A stretch of DNA of 33,084 bases from Myxococcales bacterium (GTDB lineage Bacteria; Myxococcota_A; Polyangia; Polyangiales; Polyangiaceae): contig JAAFHV010000085.1 in NCBI GenBank assembly GCA_013297655.1, forward strand, positions 1-33,084, written 5' to 3'. This document shows positions 17,981 through 27,025 of the stretch, piece after piece (position 1 is the first letter of the stretch; every line of letters starts with the position of its first letter). The position numbers and the translations under genes were made by a program. Under the pieces are notes generated by a model. The model made no database searches. It was not told where the DNA came from and worked only from the letters and a program-made list of their open reading frames with translations.

Positions 17981-19903
17981 ATGCCGTCGATCGAGAACCT
18001 CATCGTCATCGGAGGCGCCGTCTTTGCGGGCGTCTTCGTGCTCGTGGCCACCACCCTCGTGATGTCGCGCTTCTACCGGCGCTGCGGCGCGGACGAAGCG
18101 CTCGTGCGTACGGGATCGGGCGGAAACAAGGTCGTCATCGGTGGAGGCATCCTCGTGTACCCCATCCTCCACCAGCTCCTCCGCGTGTCGCTGCGGAGCG
18201 TGAAGCTCTCCGTCGAGCGCAGCGGGAAGAACGCCCTCGTCACCGCCGACAAGATCAAAGCGAACGTGACGACCGAGCTCTACATCAAGGTCGAGCCGAT
18301 GTCGGACGACGTGCTCGCCGCCGCGCGATCGTTCGGCGAGCGAAACCTCGACGAGCACGCGATAGGCGACCTCATCGAAGGCAAGCTGACCGACGCGCTC
18401 CGCAGCGTGGCGGCGAACCAGACCTTCATGTCGCTCCACGGCAAGCGGAAGGACTTCGCGGAGCACATCCAGGCCTCCCTCGCGGAGGAGCTCAAGAAGA
18501 ACGGGCTCACCCTCGAGAACGTGTCGATCACGTCGCTCTCGATGGTGCAGGTGCGCGACCTCGACGACGACGACGTGTTCGACGCGGAAGGCCTCCGCGC
18601 GATTACCGAGAGCGTGCAGACGAACCGCGAAAAGACGAACCAAATCCAGCGCGAGAAGGAAAACCAGATCCACGCCCAGAACGTGACCGCCCGTATGCGT
18701 CAGCTCGAGCTCGAGCAAGCGCAGAAACAAGCCGAAGCAGACCAGGCCCGTAGGGTGGAGGAGTACGCCGCGGCGCAACAGGCCGAGATGCAAAAGGCCG
18801 TCTTCATCCAGAAGCAGTCGTCCGAGCTCGCCGCCTACGACAAACAGCGCATGGTCGAGACCGCGCGCATCCAACAGGAGCAGGCGATCGCGATCGCGAT
18901 GGCGGAGAAGCAGCGCGCCGAGCGGGAGGCCATGATCGCCGCGGAGAAGGGCCAGCTCTTCGCCGAGGTGAAGAAGCAGCGCGAGATCGAGACCGCCGAG
19001 ATCGAGAAGCGCAAGGCCCTCGAGACCGCGGAGATCGACCGTCAGAAGGTGATCGAGGCGTCGGTCATCGACAAGGAGCGCACCGTCGGCGCGGCACTCG
19101 TGCAGAAGGAACAAGCGATGGAAGTCGCCGGGATCGAGAAGGTGATCGCCGTCACCAAGAGCCAGGAGGAGCAGGCGCGGGCGTCGGCGCAGAAGGCGCT
19201 CGCGGTGGCGGAAGAGGAGCGCGCGCTCCAAGAGATTACGACCGTCGAGGTGGTCGCGAAGGCGAACCGCGAGCGGGAGGTGTCCGTGATCGCGGCGCAA
19301 GGTGAGGCCGCGGTGCGGATCGCGGAGAGCGAGGCGACGGCGCAGATGGCGCGCCTCGTCGCGCAGACGGCCGCGGACCGCGCGCGGATGGAGGCCGAGA
19401 CGCGGGTCGTGACCGCCGAGAAGGAGGCCGAAGCGATGAGCCTCCTCGCCAACGCGATCGCGACCAAGGGCGAAGCGGAGGCGAGCGCGCGACGCAAGAT
19501 GGTCGAAGCGGAGAACTCGCGGAGCCTCAAGCTCGTCATTCAAGACGTCACGAAGCACGCGATCGACGCCCTCCCCGAGATCGCACGCGAGCTGATGGCT
19601 CCCGCCCATTCAATCAAGGAAATCAAGGTGTTGCACACAACCGGAAATGGGCAGGGCGGCATGGGGCCGATGGGGGCGATGTCGCCGGTGGTGAAGACCT
19701 TGCTCGACGCCGGCGCGGCGTACCCGCTCATGAAGGAGCTCCTCGGGTTCGCGGACGTCGACACGAAGGCGCTCGAGAACAAGGCGCGCGCGCTGCTCGG
19801 TGAGATGGGCTCGGAAGCGAGCGAAGAGATCCGCGCCGAAGAGACCGCAGCGCCCGTGCAGGCCGAGGTGGAAGCAGCGCCTCCCTCGAAGCGCGCGGCG
19901 TGA
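17981..19903 (+). CDS. Flotillin / SPFH (band 7) family protein
   Basis: A 640-residue membrane scaffold protein of the YqiK/FloT type. One N-terminal helix (residues 6-28, LIVIGGAVFAGVFVLVATTL) is followed by the SPFH domain (about 35-200: SVKLSVERSGKNALVTADKI, LEEVSIT-like LENVSITSLSM). A very long Ala/Glu/Gln coiled coil of roughly 300 residues follows (AEIEKRKALETAEIDRQKV and related heptads), then a C-terminal region with GNGQGGMGPMGAM, which is typical for flotillin ends. Flotillins oligomerise into membrane microdomains. AAGGAG precedes the ATG by about 10 nt. It starts 101 bp after the OB-fold gene and is followed by the channel-like gene, so the three likely form one operon. Confidence 0.93.
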   Translation: MPSIENLIVIGGAVFAGVFVLVATTLVMSRFYRRCGADEALVRTGSGGNKVVIGGGILVYPILHQLLRVSLRSVKLSVERSGKNALVTADKIKANVTTELYIKVEPMSDDVLAAARSFGERNLDEHAIGDLIEGKLTDALRSVAANQTFMSLHGKRKDFAEHIQASLAEELKKNGLTLENVSITSLSMVQVRDLDDDDVFDAEGLRAITESVQTNREKTNQIQREKENQIHAQNVTARMRQLELEQAQKQAEADQARRVEEYAAAQQAEMQKAVFIQKQSSELAAYDKQRMVETARIQQEQAIAIAMAEKQRAEREAMIAAEKGQLFAEVKKQREIETAEIEKRKALETAEIDRQKVIEASVIDKERTVGAALVQKEQAMEVAGIEKVIAVTKSQEEQARASAQKALAVAEEERALQEITTVEVVAKANREREVSVIAAQGEAAVRIAESEATAQMARLVAQTAADRARMEAETRVVTAEKEAEAMSLLANAIATKGEAEASARRKMVEAENSRSLKLVIQDVTKHAIDALPEIARELMAPAHSIKEIKVLHTTGNGQGGMGPMGAMSPVVKTLLDAGAAYPLMKELLGFADVDTKALENKARALLGEMGSEASEEIRAEETAAPVQAEVEAAPPSKRAA

Positions 19904-20053
19904 AGGTTCACGCGGTGGCGCGTGACGCTCTTCGGATCGTCCCGGCGCTCATCTGGTGACGGCGGCGCGGGCTCGGGGACGTTCCCCGGGCTCGCGTCGC
20001 TGCGGTTCGCCGCTTCGACCCCGGACGTCCATCTGCAACTAAGGAGACGGAAC

Positions 20054-20548
20054 ATGACGACCTCGATGGCTACCGCGACCGCTCGTGCGAAAGCGGATGG
20101 TGCGAAGATCGATCTCGGTGCCCTCGTGATGAAGATGCTCGCGAGCGAGGGCAGCGCCGCGATGACAGGAGGGCTCGGGCGTGGGCTCCAGGAGGCCGCG
20201 GACGCCGACCCGCTCGGCACCTTGGCGAAGACGGTGGCGGCGGCGAGCACCGTGTTTTATATCGCCGAACGAGGGAAAAACCCGAAGGTAAAGAGCCTGC
20301 ACGATGCGCTCGTGCTCATCACGACGAGCCTCTCGGTGGGCTGCACGGACATCTTTCCGCGGACGAAGGTGGGAAAGCTCGTCACGTCGTTCGTGATGGC
20401 GATAGGCCCCGGGCTCTCGTCGCGCGCGCTCGAGCACCCCGATGGACCACCCGAGGCGCGCGCGATGAACGAGCTCGTCGCGTCGCAGAAAGAGCTCGCC
20501 GCGAAGCTCGAGCGGCTTGTGAAGGCACTGGAGGCGCAGCGGCGCTGA
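20054..20548 (+). CDS. Small K+-channel-pore-like protein with altered filter
   Basis: A 164-residue protein. The ATG at 20054 is chosen for AAGGAG 7 nt upstream. From about residue 57 it follows the order of a two-helix K+ channel pore: a moderately hydrophobic helix ending FYIAERG (KcsA has LAERG at this point), a turret, a pore helix SLHDALVLITTSL, the filter position SVGCTD at 94-99 (canonical TVGYGD), DIFPRTKVGK (canonical DLYPVT..GR) and an inner helix LVTSFVMAIGPGLSS. A C-terminal coiled coil follows (LVASQKELAAKLERLVKAL). The resemblance is seen directly; whether it conducts ions is unknown because the filter is changed and the first helix is weak. It follows the flotillin gene. Confidence 0.65.
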   Translation: MTTSMATATARAKADGAKIDLGALVMKMLASEGSAAMTGGLGRGLQEAADADPLGTLAKTVAAASTVFYIAERGKNPKVKSLHDALVLITTSLSVGCTDIFPRTKVGKLVTSFVMAIGPGLSSRALEHPDGPPEARAMNELVASQKELAAKLERLVKALEAQRR

Positions 20549-20550
20549 CA

Positions 20551-20625
20551 CTCGTCGACGGCGCGGCTACCACCACCGCTATTCCGAGATCTTCCCGACG
20601 GTTGCGCAAACGTATCGTCGACGAG
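20551..20625. repeat. 10-bp inverted repeat between convergent genes
   Basis: CTCGTCGACG at 20551-20560 and its exact reverse complement at 20616-20625, separated by 55 bp. It lies in the 96-bp gap between two converging reading frames. There is no T-run, so it is not an obvious terminator. Confidence 0.5.
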
Positions 20626-20644
20626 AATGAGCTACCCCGCTCGC

Positions 20645-22284
20645 TCATGGCGAACGCGGACGCCCGCGGCCGAGGAGCACGCCGCCGGCTAGGCCCAGCG
20701 CGAAGAGCGCGAGCCCCGCTCCTCCGAGCACTCCCGCGCTCGGCGGTGGCGAAGACGCGGCGGAGCTGCGGTCGGGCTCCGCGCCGACGCCCGCGTCCGG
20801 GGTGGGCTCGGCGCCGGGCGGAGACGGGTCGTGCGTCGGCGCGCCCGCATCCGCGGGGGTCTCGGGCTTTAGTGGCGCGAGCCTGGTCGTCGCGAGCTCG
20901 ATCGGTGACAACGCACACGCATAACTGCCGACGAGCTGCGGCGGAGGCAGCGCCGGCTCGCGCGCGCCCGGCCCCAGCTTCCCCCCCTTCTCCGCGCAGG
21001 CCTTTGCGCGCATGGCGAGACAAGAAACGTCGGGAGCGGGACGCGTGCAGATCCCCGTGTTCGATACGAGTCGTACGCGCCCCTCGTCGACCGCAAAGGC
21101 GGCGTCGAACGGCGGGGTCGGGAGTGAGCGCCAGACTGCGCCGTCGAACCCGAACGAGCCATACCGCTGGTTCCGACCGAGCCCAGGAGACACCGTGAGG
21201 GACAGGACCACGTTCGACGCCGAGCCCGCCGCGAGCGCCGTGACGTGGGCGTGGGCGAGGTCGTACCGCTGGCACGTGGTCCCCTTCCGCACGACGAGCT
21301 CGCTGTCGCCGAACCACACCCGATCGGGGAGCGCGCTCACGAACCGCCCTCCGGCTTCGCCGAGCGCCTCGAGCTTCGCCCCGTCCCAGTGAACGACACG
21401 ATGCTCACCGACGAGCCATACGTCGCTCTCGCTGCTGGCGGAGATGCTCGAAAATCCCGCCCCACCCGTCGAGAGGAAGGAGATGTCGTCGCCACGACGG
21501 TGGATCGCACCGGACGGACCGATGAACCACGTCGAGTCTCGCACCCCCCACGCACCGGCTCGCGAGCGACGAACCGACGAAGGAGCGCGCCTGCCTGCCA
21601 AACTTCGTCGCGCGTTTGCGCCCAGACGTGCCCTTGCGCTACCCCCGGCGGGTCCGCTACCCACCCCGCGGGGCTCGAGCGAAGCGCGCCATGGGCGGGG
21701 CGTACGATTCGACCGTCCTCGACGTAGAAGCCGGAGGCCTCGTCGAGGTCTTTCGGGCCCGGGGTGAGCACGCGGCCGTCCCAGTCGAACGCGGGCTTGC
21801 TCTCGACGCACGCGACGCAGTCCATGGTGCACGGGTCGGGCGGGTAGGTCGGTTGGATCCACGCGAGCTCCTCAGCCTCGAGCCCGCTTGTTGCGACCCA
21901 GTCTGCGAGCCCCTCGACCCGCATCGCCGCGAGGTACTCGTTCTGCGCCTCGCCGACGATTCGCGCCGTCAGCGTGGTCTGGTCGTCGGCGAGGAGAAGG
22001 TGCGCCACCGCACACGGACGTCCCCCCGCGTCGACGAAACACGGGATCGGCTCCGCTGCCGCGTGGTTGCGCGGAAGCACGCCGCGCCGGGCGTACTCCT
22101 CGAGCCTCAGGAGGTGGCGCTCGCGAGCGGCGCGTTCGTCGCTCGAGCGTCGGATGGAAGTGCGCGCACGAAGCACGAGCGCGGTGTGCCGAAGGTGAGC
22201 GCAGATGCGGGCAAGGTCGTCGACGAGCCCTGCCTGCGCGCGGACTTGGGAGCAACGAACGCGGGATGAGGCGAGCGAGGTCAC
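20645..22284 (-). pseudogene. Beta-propeller membrane protein gene, interrupted by a frameshift
   Basis: The product is split over two frames. The N-terminal part (22284 to about 21544) contains ERHLLRLEEYARRGVLPRNH, CFVDAGGRPCAVAHLL, GLEAEELAWIQPTYPPDP and DEVWQAGALLRRFVAREPVR. The continuation in the next frame (from 21544 down to the TGA at 20645-20647) contains VRDSTWFIGPSGAIHRRGD and SSESDVWLVGEHRVVHWDG, propeller-blade-like repeats. It ends in a Pro/Asp-rich linker, one helix GVLGGAGLALFALGLAGGVL and the basic tail GRGRPRSP. The switch lies at a run of six G on the coding strand (21549-21544); one extra G would join them into about 546 residues. The start is uncertain: GTG at 22284 is preferred because a TATATA box at 22362-22367 sits just upstream; GTG at 22356 is the alternative. 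It may be a real lesion, a sequencing error or -1 frameshifting. Confidence 0.75.
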
Positions 22285-22361
22285 GTATTCGAGGGTACGC
22301 GACGACGCCACGCGGCGGGCTCGGACCTCGCGTGCTCGATGGCCCACACCAGCCACTCGAC

Positions 22362-22367
22362 TATATA
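22362..22367 (-). promoter_or_regulatory. Possible -10 box for the propeller gene
   Basis: TATATA in an otherwise GC-rich region, about 80 bp before the preferred GTG start. No good -35 hexamer at 16-18 bp is visible. Confidence 0.3.
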
Positions 22368-22486
22368 GGTCGAAAAATCAAGCACTTGTGAGCAAGAAGA
22401 CGGCGATGCGAACGTGTGCATTCTACACGGCTATGCGCGAGCTCCGTATCGGCGTCGCTGCGCGCCGGCGACGCGAGCGGACCACA

Positions 22487-23692
22487 TCAGCGGGGGCGCG
22501 CGAGCAGGATCACGTCCGTCAGGTTGTGTCCACGAGGGACGTCGACGTGGACACCGAGATCGCACACGAAGGCGCCGGCGTCGAAGGTAGCGAGAGCGTG
22601 ACGGGCAGCACGCAGGTTGCCGCGGAAGGTAGCGCGCGAGACCTCTGCGCCCGCGTGGCCGCTCGATCCGTCGACCCCGTCCGTCGCGAGCGAGAGCAGC
22701 GTGACTCCGGAAGGGAGCTCGGGGCCAACCACGACGGCGAGGTGCGACGCGCGTCCTCCTCGACCGCGAGCGCCACGAGGAACGGCGAGGGTCGGCTCCG
22801 CCGCGAGTACGATCGCCTCTCCGGACGCGAGCGCGTGGGCACGAGCGACGAGATGGATCGCGAGCGCGTCGAGGCTCGACGCTGCCGCGCGCTCTACCCG
22901 CGCCCCGAGCCCGGTCCGCGCGAGGGCGCGCGCGACACGGACCGCAAACGACCGCGGCGAGATCAAGATCGTGTGCGAAGCGCGGCGTGCGAGAGGATCG
23001 GCGAGACCGACACACGGCTGGAGCGGCAGGTGCGTGTGTCCGAGCCAGCGCGCAGCGACGGTTCGTGCATGGCGCACGTCGCTGGGGGACGCCATCGATG
23101 GCCCGGAGCCCACGTCCGACGCGCGGCCACCGACCACGTCGGAGATGACGAGCGAGTGAATGTGCGGTCCACCGAGGGCGCGGAGGAGCCCCCCGCCCTT
23201 CACCCGCGAGAGATGGCGTCGAACGAGGTTCACGTCCTGGATCGGCGCGCCGCTCCCGAGCAGCGAAGCGACGACTTGCCGCTTTTTTTCTAGCGAAAGC
23301 CCTTCGTTCGGCCACGCCACGAGCGACGAGGCGCCGCCGGAGACGAGGGCGAGCACGGGGAAATCGCTCGTCCGCACGAGGCGTTCGACCGCCTTCGCCG
23401 CGCGCACGCTGCGTTCGTCCGGAAGCGGGTGGGGCGCCTCGTGCACGACGAGGCCACGGCGGGCCGCGGGCCGAGGCGTACCCTCCGGGATCACCACGCA
23501 CGAGCGACGGATCGAAGCTCCCAGCGCGGCGTAAGCGCCCTCGATCATCGGCCGCGCGGCCTTCCCGAAGGCCACGACGACGACGCCGCGCGAGGTGTCG
23601 AACGGGAGGCTTCGCAGGAGACGCCGACGGACCACGCGCTCGGGGTCGACCTCTCCGAGGGTGGCGATCACGACTTCGGCGAGCGAGGTCAC
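22487..23692 (-). CDS. Glycerate 2-kinase (DUF4147/MOFRL family)
   Basis: A 401-residue enzyme of the GckA/TtuD type, expected to phosphorylate D-glycerate to 2-phosphoglycerate with ATP. The N-terminal DUF4147 part has VVVVAFGKAARPM, VSGGASSLVAWPNEGLSLEK and NLVRRHLSRVKGGGLLRAL; LVISDVVGG and SGPSMASPS follow. The C-terminal MOFRL part has SHLAVVVGPEL and LLSLATDGVDGSSGHAGAEV. Length and motif order match the family; the usual SGGGSALL is SGGASSLV here. The GTG start overlaps the preceding stop by 4 bp (GTGA), which also rules out the longer open frame. It is the last gene of a four-gene overlapping operon. Confidence 0.92.
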   Translation of the reverse strand: MTSLAEVVIATLGEVDPERVVRRRLLRSLPFDTSRGVVVVAFGKAARPMIEGAYAALGASIRRSCVVIPEGTPRPAARRGLVVHEAPHPLPDERSVRAAKAVERLVRTSDFPVLALVSGGASSLVAWPNEGLSLEKKRQVVASLLGSGAPIQDVNLVRRHLSRVKGGGLLRALGGPHIHSLVISDVVGGRASDVGSGPSMASPSDVRHARTVAARWLGHTHLPLQPCVGLADPLARRASHTILISPRSFAVRVARALARTGLGARVERAAASSLDALAIHLVARAHALASGEAIVLAAEPTLAVPRGARGRGGRASHLAVVVGPELPSGVTLLSLATDGVDGSSGHAGAEVSRATFRGNLRAARHALATFDAGAFVCDLGVHVDVPRGHNLTDVILLARPR

Positions 23693-24285
23693 GGAGCGAC
23701 GTCGACGAGCTCGTGCCACGCGAGACCGAACGTCACGAAGCCCGCGCGGGTGGCGGACGTGGGCCCGTCGGCGGCGGCGAGCGCGTCCGAGAAGCGCCCT
23801 CCCCCGTGCGCCGTGAGGAAGAGCCCCTCCGCGCGACCGAAGAGCGGGAGCTCGAGACCGAGGCTCGCTTGCAACCCCATGCGCTCGCCGAAATGCCCGG
23901 GCGCAGGGTGCGCGAAGAACGCCCCGAGCTCGAGCGCGAACGAGTCGATGAAGAGATCGATCGTCGCGCGCCCGAGCTCCTTGTCTTTCAGCCAGCGCGC
24001 GAAGAAGAGCGGTCGCAGCTCCACGCCCGTCGACACGAGGCGACGCGGATCGCGCCCCTGACCGAAGCCCTCTTCGTAGGTGACGAACGCGCCGGCCATC
24101 GAGAGGTAGCGCGCACGGAGCTCGAGCGCGGGGCGCGCGCCGTAGGAAGCCAACGTCGCGCCGATCGCCGGCGCCACCTCGAGCGCGCCCTCGATGCGCC
24201 CGTAGGTGGTGTCGCCTTCGGCACGCGCGAGGCATGGGGCGAGGAGGCCCGCGAGGCTAAAAAATACGCCTACCGCACGCTTCAC
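23689..24285 (-). CDS. Exported protein, possibly outer-membrane beta-barrel
   Basis: A 198-residue protein. The GTG at 24285 overlaps the stop of the preceding gene (GTGA) and begins a clear signal peptide: VKRAVGVFFSLAGLLAPCLA, with cleavage expected after ALA-like CLARA before EGDTTYG. The mature part alternates polar and hydrophobic residues with many Gly/aromatic residues (ELRARYLSMAGAFVTYEEGF, GLQASLGLELPLFGRAEGLF) and ends FVTFGLAWHEL, consistent with a small beta-barrel, though not proven. I do not recognise a named family. Its stop overlaps the glycerate kinase start. Confidence 0.8.
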   Translation of the reverse strand: MKRAVGVFFSLAGLLAPCLARAEGDTTYGRIEGALEVAPAIGATLASYGARPALELRARYLSMAGAFVTYEEGFGQGRDPRRLVSTGVELRPLFFARWLKDKELGRATIDLFIDSFALELGAFFAHPAPGHFGERMGLQASLGLELPLFGRAEGLFLTAHGGGRFSDALAAADGPTSATRAGFVTFGLAWHELVDVAP

Positions 24286-25589
24286 GTGAGCCCCAACGCG
24301 GCGGTGACCTCGTCGCGAAGCTCGGGCGCGATCACGATCCTCACCCGCGAGAGCACCTGCCCCGCGAGGCGCGCGAGCAGGAACGACACCTCCGAGAGCG
24401 GCCGCGGGACGCCCTTCGCGAAGACGACCATGAGCGGATCGGGATCGGCGCCGAACGGGGTGACCTCCGCGACGTCGAGCCCGACGTGCACGTCCGGATC
24501 GAGCCCGCGCATGACCGCGATGTCGCGAGCCCTCGCGAGCGCGTCCTCCCGCGCGCCCGGGAGCGCCTGCGGCCCGAAGAGCTCGATCGTCTTGTGGAGC
24601 TTTCGTGTGCGCACGCGGCGGCAGAGCTCCGCGAGCGACGCGTCTTTCGCGTGCTCCCACGAGGCGAGCGCGACCCACAGCACGGTGTCGTCGAGGGCGA
24701 GGTAATCGCCGAGCGACGGAGGCGCGCCGTTCGCCGAGAGAACCACCGCGCGCGGAGAGCCCTCGAGGCGAGTGCCGTCGGCGATGAGCTGGCTCGCGCG
24801 GGCGAGGATGGTGCGGATCATCCACTCCGCGGAGCGGGTCGCTTTGTGGAGGTACACCTGCTGAAACATGAACAGTCTCGCAAGGATGAACGCTTCGATC
24901 GCGGGCAGGCCCTTCGCGCCGTCGATGGCGAGGCGGGGCGCTTGTTCGGTAGAGCCGTGCTCACCGGGTGTGATCGAGAAGCGGAGCGAACGGAAGAGCC
25001 AGTCGAGGTCGTAGAGGCCGTAGCGAACGCCGGTGGAGTGCGCGTCGCGGAGGAGATAGTCGCAACGATCGACGTCGAGGGTGCCGCTCACGGCCTTCGC
25101 GAGGTAAGGCAGCTCGTGCTCGCCGCGGACGAGGGCGGCGACCCGCTCCGGCATCCCGGGATCGAGATCGACGAGGACCTTGTGCACGTCGGTCTCCTTC
25201 GAGAGTACGATCTGCTCGGTCCACTCTTCGTGGTGGGTGGTGCCGGGGATCGCGTCCTCGAAGAGGTGCGAGAGCGGCCCGTGACCGAGGTCGTGGAGCA
25301 TCGCCGCCGCGAGCGCGTCGCGCCCGAGATCGGTGGTGACCCGCTGCCAGTACGGGAGCTCGTCGTGGATTTGGCGGAGGCGCCCGAGGAGCTGCTTCAT
25401 CACGAACGTGGTGCCGACCGCGTGCGCGAAGCGGGTGTGCTCTCCGCCGGGAAACGCCATCGACGCGACACCGAGCTGACGGATGCGGCGCAGGCGCTGC
25501 ACCTCCGCCGTGTCCATCAAGCGCTCCACGACGCTCTCTTCGTCGGACTCGAACGCCACGAGCCCGTGCACGGGGTCACGGAGGATCAT
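24282..25589 (-). CDS. HD-domain phosphohydrolase (SAMHD1/YwfO-like)
   Basis: A 435-residue protein with the HD-superfamily metal-binding set: H51 in GGEHTRFAHAVGT, HD at 99-100 in AAMLHDLGHGPLSHLFE, and D174 in LDVDRCDYLLRDAHSTGVRY. It starts MILRDPVHGLVAFESDEE, the usual opening of this family (COG1078). Relatives hydrolyse dNTPs or other nucleotides; the substrate here cannot be told from sequence. The ATG at 25589 overlaps the methyltransferase stop (ATGA), and its own stop overlaps the exported-protein start, so translation is probably coupled. Confidence 0.92.
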   Translation of the reverse strand: MILRDPVHGLVAFESDEESVVERLMDTAEVQRLRRIRQLGVASMAFPGGEHTRFAHAVGTTFVMKQLLGRLRQIHDELPYWQRVTTDLGRDALAAAMLHDLGHGPLSHLFEDAIPGTTHHEEWTEQIVLSKETDVHKVLVDLDPGMPERVAALVRGEHELPYLAKAVSGTLDVDRCDYLLRDAHSTGVRYGLYDLDWLFRSLRFSITPGEHGSTEQAPRLAIDGAKGLPAIEAFILARLFMFQQVYLHKATRSAEWMIRTILARASQLIADGTRLEGSPRAVVLSANGAPPSLGDYLALDDTVLWVALASWEHAKDASLAELCRRVRTRKLHKTIELFGPQALPGAREDALARARDIAVMRGLDPDVHVGLDVAEVTPFGADPDPLMVVFAKGVPRPLSEVSFLLARLAGQVLSRVRIVIAPELRDEVTAALGLT

Positions 25590-27025
25590 CGCACGCTGAC
25601 CTCGGCCTCTCCCACGGACCCATCGTCCGTGTATACGCGAACACACACGCTGCTGGCGGTCCCCCGCACGCGCGCCACGAGGGACGCGGGCTCCGCTTTT
25701 TTTCCGAGCGATCGCGCGCTCGACCACCGCGCCACGAAGGGAGCATCGGGCGCCCGCTCGGTGTCGACCGCCCAGACGAGCGGCTCGGCGGGCTCCTTCA
25801 AGACGACCTCGATCTCTTCTTGGTCGCGACGCGCCTCGGCGACGACGGGGATCGACGTGGAGGGCTCGGCGTCGACCGCCTCTTGCATCGCGACACGAGC
25901 CCCTGCCCGCCCGAGACGCGCGCGAGAGGTGGCGACGGCGACGGACGCGCGGTCGCCCAAGATGGCGCGCCGACCGCAACGGAACGCGGCCTCGCCGGTG
26001 GTGCCGCTCCCCGAGAACGCGTCGAGCACGAGGCCTCCCTCTTTTGACCCTGCCATGACGACGCGCTCGAGCAGCGCGAGCGGCTTCTGCGTGGGGTACC
26101 CGGTGCGCTCTTTCGGCGAGGCGTGGCGGAGGGGAGGCACGTCGGTCCAGAGGGCGTCGACGCGGCGCTCGCGGGCGTACTCGTCGTCGCCGGTCTCGAT
26201 GAGAAAGTACTTCACGTAGACCTTGCCCGTCGCCGTGCGCAGGATGCGCCCCTCGGCGGCGAGGCGCTCGACCGACGCGTCGGTGTAGTCGCCTCGAGGC
26301 GCGGTGGTGAACGGCCTACCCTCGTCGTCGAAGCGGACCGCGCTGCGAGGGACGACCTCGGGACGGGTGGGAGGTACGAGGGTCGCGTCCTTGCCGCCGT
26401 AAACCAAGATCGTGTCGAGGGTGCGCCCGAACTGGCCGCTCGTCGCCTGGCGGCCGAGGTTCGGCGCGCGACGCCACACGATCTCGTTCAAGAACGCGTC
26501 TTTACCGAAGATTTCGTCGAGCAGCACACGCACCAAGTAGGACGCCCGCCAGTCGAGGTGCACCCAAAACGTGCCCGTGTCGCCGATGAGACCGGCGAGC
26601 GCGGAGAGGCGCGGCGCGAGCATGTCGAGGTACGCGCCGAGCCCCCCGCTCTTTTTTGTCCACCTGTCCTCGTAGGCGAGGCTTCGGGTGAGGCGGCCGT
26701 CGGCGCGACCGTCGAGACGCGCCTCGTGGACGTAGTCGGCGTCCGAGAAAAATGGCGGGTCGAGGTAGACGAGATCGATCTTGCCAGCGAGCCCTTCGCG
26801 CGTGAGCGCCGCGGCCAGGGTGAGCGCATCGGCGCGGATCAGGCGGACGTCCGGCGAAGGCCCCGCGCTCTCGATCGTGAGGAGCTCCGCGGTCGGAGCC
26901 GGGCCTTGCTCGACACGCGACGGCCACCAGAGCGAGACCTCGCTCCGCGACGAAGCTGGAGGGCGCGCCTCGGCCATCGCGTCGCTCGGCGCGATCTTCG
27001 GGCTCGTTCCGCGGGGTCTCGGCAC
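25586..27025 (-). CDS. Site-specific DNA methyltransferase (N4/N6, beta-type order)
   Basis: A 479-residue enzyme. Motif IV DPPF lies at residues 89-92 (LVYLDPPFFSDADYVHEAR) and precedes motif I FSGSGTT at 337-343 (LVLDAFSGSGTTGEAAFRCG), the permuted order of beta-type amino-methyltransferases such as type III Mod and CcrM-like enzymes. TGYPTQKPLALLERVV before motif I is typical. DPPF rather than DPPY is a recognised variant. About 110 residues after the catalytic domain have no recognised family. No restriction endonuclease or specificity subunit is nearby, so it looks solitary; the target sequence is unknown. The start may be residue 17 (MAEARPP) instead. It heads the overlapping operon. 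Confidence 0.9.
   Translation of the reverse strand: MPRPRGTSPKIAPSDAMAEARPPASSRSEVSLWWPSRVEQGPAPTAELLTIESAGPSPDVRLIRADALTLAAALTREGLAGKIDLVYLDPPFFSDADYVHEARLDGRADGRLTRSLAYEDRWTKKSGGLGAYLDMLAPRLSALAGLIGDTGTFWVHLDWRASYLVRVLLDEIFGKDAFLNEIVWRRAPNLGRQATSGQFGRTLDTILVYGGKDATLVPPTRPEVVPRSAVRFDDEGRPFTTAPRGDYTDASVERLAAEGRILRTATGKVYVKYFLIETGDDEYARERRVDALWTDVPPLRHASPKERTGYPTQKPLALLERVVMAGSKEGGLVLDAFSGSGTTGEAAFRCGRRAILGDRASVAVATSRARLGRAGARVAMQEAVDAEPSTSIPVVAEARRDQEEIEVVLKEPAEPLVWAVDTERAPDAPFVARWSSARSLGKKAEPASLVARVRGTASSVCVRVYTDDGSVGEAEVSVR

Noticed and set aside
20551-20625. Bidirectional terminator between converging genes
   Set aside because: The 10-bp arms are 55 bp apart and no T-run follows on either strand; kept only as an inverted repeat.
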